This document shows positions 40,489-43,621 of a stretch of 43,621 bases of DNA, one piece after another. Position 1 is the first letter of the stretch, and each line of letters opens with the position of its first letter. Below the pieces are notes generated by a model. The model was not told the DNA's origin. It saw nothing but the letters and a program-made list of their open reading frames with translations, and made no database searches. Origin of the DNA: Nocardia araoensis NBRC 100135. GTDB lineage: Bacteria; Actinomycetota; Actinomycetes; Mycobacteriales; Mycobacteriaceae. Position numbers and translations under genes: made by a program. The DNA lies in assembly GCF_000308435.1 (NCBI RefSeq), contig NZ_BAFR01000084.1, positions 1 to 43,621 of the forward strand, in the 5' to 3' direction.

Positions 40489-41112
40489 GTGAGCGTTTCC
40501 TCGGTGGTGGCGGCGGCCGCGTCCGGCCTGGGCTTCGGCCTGTCGTTGATCGTGGCGATCGGTGCGCAGAACGCGTTCGTGCTGCGGCAAGGGATCAGTG
40601 GCAGACACGTGCTCGCGGTGGTCACGGTGTGCGCGGTGTCCGACATCGTGCTGATCGCGGCCGGGGTCGGCGGGTTCGGCGTGCTCGTGCAGTCGGCCCC
40701 GGGGGTGCTCGTGGTGGCGCGTTACGCCGGTGCTGCGTTCCTGATCGGCTACGCGGTGCTGGCGGCCCGGCGGGCGTTCGGCTCCGCCGCGCTGAGCGCC
40801 GAATCCGGGCGGACCACCGCGGCGCTCGGCGCCACGGTGGCCACCGCTCTGGCGCTGACCTGGCTCAACCCGCACGTCTACCTGGACACGGTGGTGTTGC
40901 TCGGCTCCCTCGCCAGCACGTACGCGAGCCCGGATCGCTGGTTCCTCGGCGCGGGGGCGATGCTGGCCAGCGTGTTGTGGTTCACCGCGCTGGGCTTCGG
41001 CGCGCGCCTGCTCGGCCCGTTGTTCGCCCGCCCGCGCGCGTGGCGCGTGCTCGATTCGGTGATCGCGACGGTGCTGCTCGTCCTCGGGCTGGGACTGTTG
41101 TTCACCGGGTGA
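40489..41112 (+). CDS. lysE: LysE/ArgO-type basic amino acid exporter
   Basis: A 207-aa membrane protein with five to six hydrophobic helices. GFGLSLIVAIGAQNAFVLRQ and GISGRHVLAVVTVCAVSDIV are the N-terminal LysE signature, and ALTWLNPHVYLDTVVLLGSL is the second conserved block, found in LysE and ArgO. It exports lysine and arginine to prevent harmful accumulation, for example during peptide growth. GTG at 40489 gives MSVSS; there is no ribosome site. It is controlled by the divergent lysG product. It converges on the third LLM gene with 9 bp between stops. Confidence 0.94.
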   Translation: MSVSSVVAAAASGLGFGLSLIVAIGAQNAFVLRQGISGRHVLAVVTVCAVSDIVLIAAGVGGFGVLVQSAPGVLVVARYAGAAFLIGYAVLAARRAFGSAALSAESGRTTAALGATVATALALTWLNPHVYLDTVVLLGSLASTYASPDRWFLGAGAMLASVLWFTALGFGARLLGPLFARPRAWRVLDSVIATVLLVLGLGLLFTG

Positions 41113-41121
41113 AGGCCGGGA

Positions 41122-41928
41122 TCACAACTGCTCCTTGATCTTCGCGGCGAACTCGTAGCCTGCCTGCCACTCCGGGCCGGGAAGGGCGAGGACGAGGCGC
41201 GCCGCGCCCGCCTCCGCGTAGGCGGACAGTTGCTCGGCCGCCCGTCCGGGATCGGCGGCCAGCGGGGGCGCGACGACCGTCACCGCGAGGGGCGGACGGC
41301 CGTATTCCGCGGCGAGTGCGGTCAACTCGGCTACGTGCGCGCCGATCTCCTGCGGCTCGAGTCCGATGGCGACCCAGCCTTCGGCATAGGCGGCGGCGCG
41401 GCGGCGCGCCCGTTCGGCGTCGCCCGCGACGAGCACCGGCGGCATGGTCGCACCGGGTGCCAAGGCGACCTCGGTGCCGTCCGGGAGGACGACCGGCCGC
41501 CCGGCGACCAGATCGGGCAGCACCCGCAGCGCCTCGTCCGTGCGGCGGCCGCGCTCGGCGAAGGACGCCCCCGCGGCACGCCATCCGACATCCCCGTGTG
41601 CCGGGTTGCCGGTGCCCACACCGAGGATCAGCCGGTCGCCGGAGACGTACTGCAGCGTGGCGATCTGCTTCGCGGCCCAGGCGACCGGCCGCAAGGCCAG
41701 CAGCATCACGCCGTACCCGATGCGAATGCGGTCGGTCGCGGCGGCGGCGGTGGCCAGCACCACGGTGCTGTCCAGCATCGGCGCGCTGGCCACGAGATGA
41801 TCGGTGGCCCATACCGAATCCAGGCCGCTCGCTTCGGCCAGGCGGGCGGCGGCTCGCACGTCGCCGAGGATGGGTTTCGCGGGGTCCGGCGTCGAGGTGG
41901 GCAGGATGATGCCGATTTCCAAGGTCAT
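41122..41928 (-). CDS. LLM-class F420-dependent oxidoreductase (third copy in window)
   Basis: A 268-aa TIM-barrel oxidoreductase. MTLEIGIILPTSTPDPAKPI, then EASGLDSVWATDHL and RIRIGYGVMLLALRPVAWAA, then RLILGVGTGNPAH and PPVLVAGDAERARRRAAAYA, are standard F420-LLM landmarks. Substrate unknown. It is somewhat shorter than typical (about 280-300 aa) but complete. ATG at 41928 is selected because it matches family N-termini; the frame extends 12 codons more. It is divergent from the CurA-like oxidoreductase across 248 bp with no further gene. Confidence 0.9.
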   Translation of the reverse strand: MTLEIGIILPTSTPDPAKPILGDVRAAARLAEASGLDSVWATDHLVASAPMLDSTVVLATAAAATDRIRIGYGVMLLALRPVAWAAKQIATLQYVSGDRLILGVGTGNPAHGDVGWRAAGASFAERGRRTDEALRVLPDLVAGRPVVLPDGTEVALAPGATMPPVLVAGDAERARRRAAAYAEGWVAIGLEPQEIGAHVAELTALAAEYGRPPLAVTVVAPPLAADPGRAAEQLSAYAEAGAARLVLALPGPEWQAGYEFAAKIKEQL

Positions 41929-42164
41929 GTTTCCGACGCTACGAACACCCCGTGGCCGAGCCAATGTTCCGCTCGCTCGAGTCGATATCCCGGACGCTCA
42001 CATCGATTCGGCTGCCGTGTAGCGAGTTCGGCGACCACCGCCGGTGCGGGCCGTTGGCGGGCACGGATGGCGGCGGACGGCGCCCTGGTCCTGGGGCGGG
42101 AATCGCCGTGGTGGTGGTCGCCGGACACGATCGGGCACGGGCGGGTGGCGCCCGCGCCTGCGGC

Positions 42165-42170
42165 TAGGGT
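42165..42170 (+). promoter_or_regulatory. -10 element giving a leaderless message for the CurA-like gene
   Basis: TAGGGT fits the actinobacterial -10 pattern TANNNT and ends 6 nt before ATG 42177. No Shine-Dalgarno sequence is present, so transcription probably starts at or next to the A of the ATG. A clear -35 is not visible. Confidence 0.5.
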
Positions 42171-42176
42171 GGGCGC

Positions 42177-43193
42177 ATGGTCGAGTCGACGCGAATCGTG
42201 CTTGCTTCCCGGCCGGTGGGTGCGCCCACCGCGGAGAATTTCCGGACCGAGACCGTGGAACTCCCCGCCCCGGCCGAGGGCGAAGTTCTGCTGCGCACCC
42301 TGTATCTGTCGCTCGATCCGTACATGCGGGGCCGGATGAGTTCGGCGAAGTCCTACGCCGATCCGGTCGAGATCGGCGCGGTGATGGTCGGCGCGACCGT
42401 GGCCGAAGTGCTCGAATCCCGCGACCCCTCGCTGGCCGAAGGCGATGTGGTGCTGGCCTATTCGGGGTGGCAGTCCCACGACGTCGCCCCGGCGCGCGGG
42501 TTGCGCAAACTCGACCCGGGCAAGGCTCCGGTCTCGACCGCCCTCGGCGTGCTCGGCATGCCGGGCTTCACGGCCTACGCGGGGCTGCGCAAGATCGGCA
42601 AACCCCAGCCCGGCGAGACGCTCGTGGTCGCCGCGGCCACCGGACCGGTGGGCTCGGCCGTCGGCCAGATCGCCAAGATCGACGGCGCCCGCGCGGTGGG
42701 CATCGCGGGCGGTCCGCGCAAGGTGGCCTATCTGAACGAACTCGGCTTCGACGTCGCGCTCGACCACCGCGCCCCCGATTTCGCCGAGCAGTTGGCGGCG
42801 GCGGTCCCCGACGGCATCGATGTCTATTTCGAGAACGTCGGCGGAGCGGTGGCGGACGCGGTGTACCCGCTGTTGAACACCTACGCGCGCGTGCCCGTGT
42901 GCGGGCTGATCGCCAACTACAACGCCACCGGCGCCCCGGAGGGCCCGGACCGGCTGCCGGCCTTCTACGGCCGGATCCTGACCAAGAGCCTCACGGTGCG
43001 CGGGTTCATCCAGAGCGAATTCGTCCGCGAGTTGTACCCCGATTTCCTGCGCGAGATGGGCGAGTGGGTCGCCGACGGCCGCGTGCGGTACCTCGAGGAC
43101 GTCGTATCCGGCTTGTCCGCCGCCCCGGAAGCGTTCATCGGCATGCTGGAGGGCCGCAACTTCGGCAAGCTGGTCGTCCGCGTCGCCGACTGA
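42177..43193 (+). CDS. NADP-dependent MDR oxidoreductase (CurA / prostaglandin-reductase-like)
   Basis: A 338-aa zinc-free medium-chain reductase. RTLYLSLDPYMRGRMSSAKS YADPVEIG is the hallmark of the CurA/PTGR/leukotriene B4 dehydrogenase branch. GVLGMPGFTAYAGLRKIGKP and VVAAATGPVGSAVGQIAKID carry the NADPH-binding AATGPVG motif, and YFENVGG plus PVCGLIANYN complete it. These enzymes reduce alpha,beta-unsaturated ketones or aldehydes, such as curcumin, with NADPH. The start is ATG 42177 with a -10 hexamer directly before it. The TGA abuts the TCA (TGA on the other strand) of the next gene, forming TGATCA with no base between the two convergent genes. Confidence 0.93.
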   Translation: MVESTRIVLASRPVGAPTAENFRTETVELPAPAEGEVLLRTLYLSLDPYMRGRMSSAKSYADPVEIGAVMVGATVAEVLESRDPSLAEGDVVLAYSGWQSHDVAPARGLRKLDPGKAPVSTALGVLGMPGFTAYAGLRKIGKPQPGETLVVAAATGPVGSAVGQIAKIDGARAVGIAGGPRKVAYLNELGFDVALDHRAPDFAEQLAAAVPDGIDVYFENVGGAVADAVYPLLNTYARVPVCGLIANYNATGAPEGPDRLPAFYGRILTKSLTVRGFIQSEFVRELYPDFLREMGEWVADGRVRYLEDVVSGLSAAPEAFIGMLEGRNFGKLVVRVAD

Positions 43194-43613
43194 TCAGCTC
43201 GCCGCCGCGCCGCCGCCGATGCCGAGGTAGACCACCATCAGCACGAACAGGAACCAGCCCGCGCCCTGCCAGATGGGCCAGGTCCGGCCGCGCCGCCACT
43301 GCACGTAGGTTTCGACGAAGGCGCCGATGCCGCCGATCAGCAGGACCACCGCCGGTCCCAGCACCACGGCGACCTGCGCGGCGGTATCGCACAGCAGCTT
43401 GTCCTCGTCCGCGCACTCGCGCTGCGCGGCCCACAGCACGGCCAGGAGGAAGACCAGCGCGGCGGTGGCGAGCACCGAAGCGACGTAGGTCGCGGCGCGG
43501 CGGAACCCGCGCGGATCGCGCCAGCGTTTCTCGACGTCCTCGACCATGTCCACCACCTCGCCGTCCGCGGCCGCCGGTTCCTCCGACGTGATTGCCGAAC
43601 GACGGCGGCTCAA
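43194..43613 (-). CDS. Hypothetical three-TM membrane protein, start near or beyond window edge
   Basis: At least 139 aa. A charged N-terminal part (VVDMVEDVEKRWRDPRGFRR) is followed by three hydrophobic helices: YVASVLATAALVFLLAVLWA, VAVVLGPAVVLLIGGIGAFV and GWFLFVLMVVYLGIGGG. Between the first two is a short external loop with two cysteines (RECADEDKLLCDTA) that may pair. I do not recognise a family. The TTG at 43613 is only one of several possible starts: an ATG lies at GEVVDMVED with GTG GTG just before it, and the frame is also open to base 43621, so the true start may lie outside. Conservative call: real membrane protein, function unknown. Confidence 0.7.
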   Translation of the reverse strand: MSRRRSAITSEEPAAADGEVVDMVEDVEKRWRDPRGFRRAATYVASVLATAALVFLLAVLWAAQRECADEDKLLCDTAAQVAVVLGPAVVLLIGGIGAFVETYVQWRRGRTWPIWQGAGWFLFVLMVVYLGIGGGAAAS

Positions 43614-43621
43614 ACGCCGTC

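Noticed and set aside
1..43621. CRISPR arrays, tRNA or rRNA genes, insertion sequences, integrases, prophage genes
   Set aside because: None seen. The repeats found are short or inside a coding gene, and no transposase, integrase or structural RNA signature was recognised by eye.

Overview
The window looks like chromosomal DNA from a high-GC mycolic-acid actinomycete, most probably Nocardia or a close relative. The reasons are very high GC with matching third-position bias, frequent GTG/TTG starts behind GGAGG-type sites, several F420/LLM-type oxidoreductases, an LGFP-repeat cell-wall protein, DUF574 methyltransferases with a DUF5753 regulator, an IdeR/DtxR-like iron box, and a secreted glycine-zipper protein of nocardial type. 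I see no rRNA, tRNA, CRISPR, insertion sequence, integrase or phage gene. The genus is inferred from gene content only.

Layout. 1-8.4 kb: a truncated LLM oxidoreductase, a PucR-type regulator divergent from gluconokinase, a secreted DUF5995 protein, an M50B-like membrane protease, a receptor Ser/Thr kinase, a bile-acid/sodium-symporter-family transporter and a Gfo/Idh/MocA dehydrogenase. 8.6-13.9 kb: a CitA/DcuS-like sensor kinase and its regulator, divergent from a TauABC/SsuABC-like ABC importer whose ATPase gene carries a one-base frameshift; the shared 155-bp promoter region is rich in symmetrical sites. 14-22.7 kb: a NupC nucleoside transporter, an iron-regulated siderophore-interacting protein, a nitroreductase, a second LLM oxidoreductase, a class-C-type serine hydrolase, an amino-acid permease, a DUF4345 membrane protein and a 14-TM MFS exporter. 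22.8-26 kb: an aldehyde dehydrogenase with DUF779 partner and a GAF regulator that looks like AcoR with its sigma-54 core replaced by a winged-helix/BTAD-like output.

26-32.6 kb: two small secreted proteins (glycine zipper; Gly/Trp/Tyr-rich), a DinB-like protein, a membrane metallophosphoesterase with a 30-bp-periodic linker, a TerD-AIM24 fusion, an unrecognised 98-aa protein and a small acidic membrane protein. 32.6-36.9 kb: a compact set of two DUF574 SAM methyltransferases, a small flavin-type split-barrel protein and a DUF6081 protein on one strand, divergent from an XRE/DUF5753 regulator. This is the best candidate here for an undescribed functional unit. 37.4-43.6 kb: an alcohol dehydrogenase-like enzyme without the structural-zinc loop, an LGFP protein, a LysG/ArgP-LysE pair, a third LLM oxidoreductase, a CurA/PTGR-like NADPH oxidoreductase with a probable leaderless message, and a three-TM protein reaching the window edge.

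Two layout traits recur. Most convergent gene pairs are separated by 0-15 bp, and several gene ends carry long GC hairpins without a U-tract. All functions are assigned from sequence motifs and memory of the families; no database search was run.
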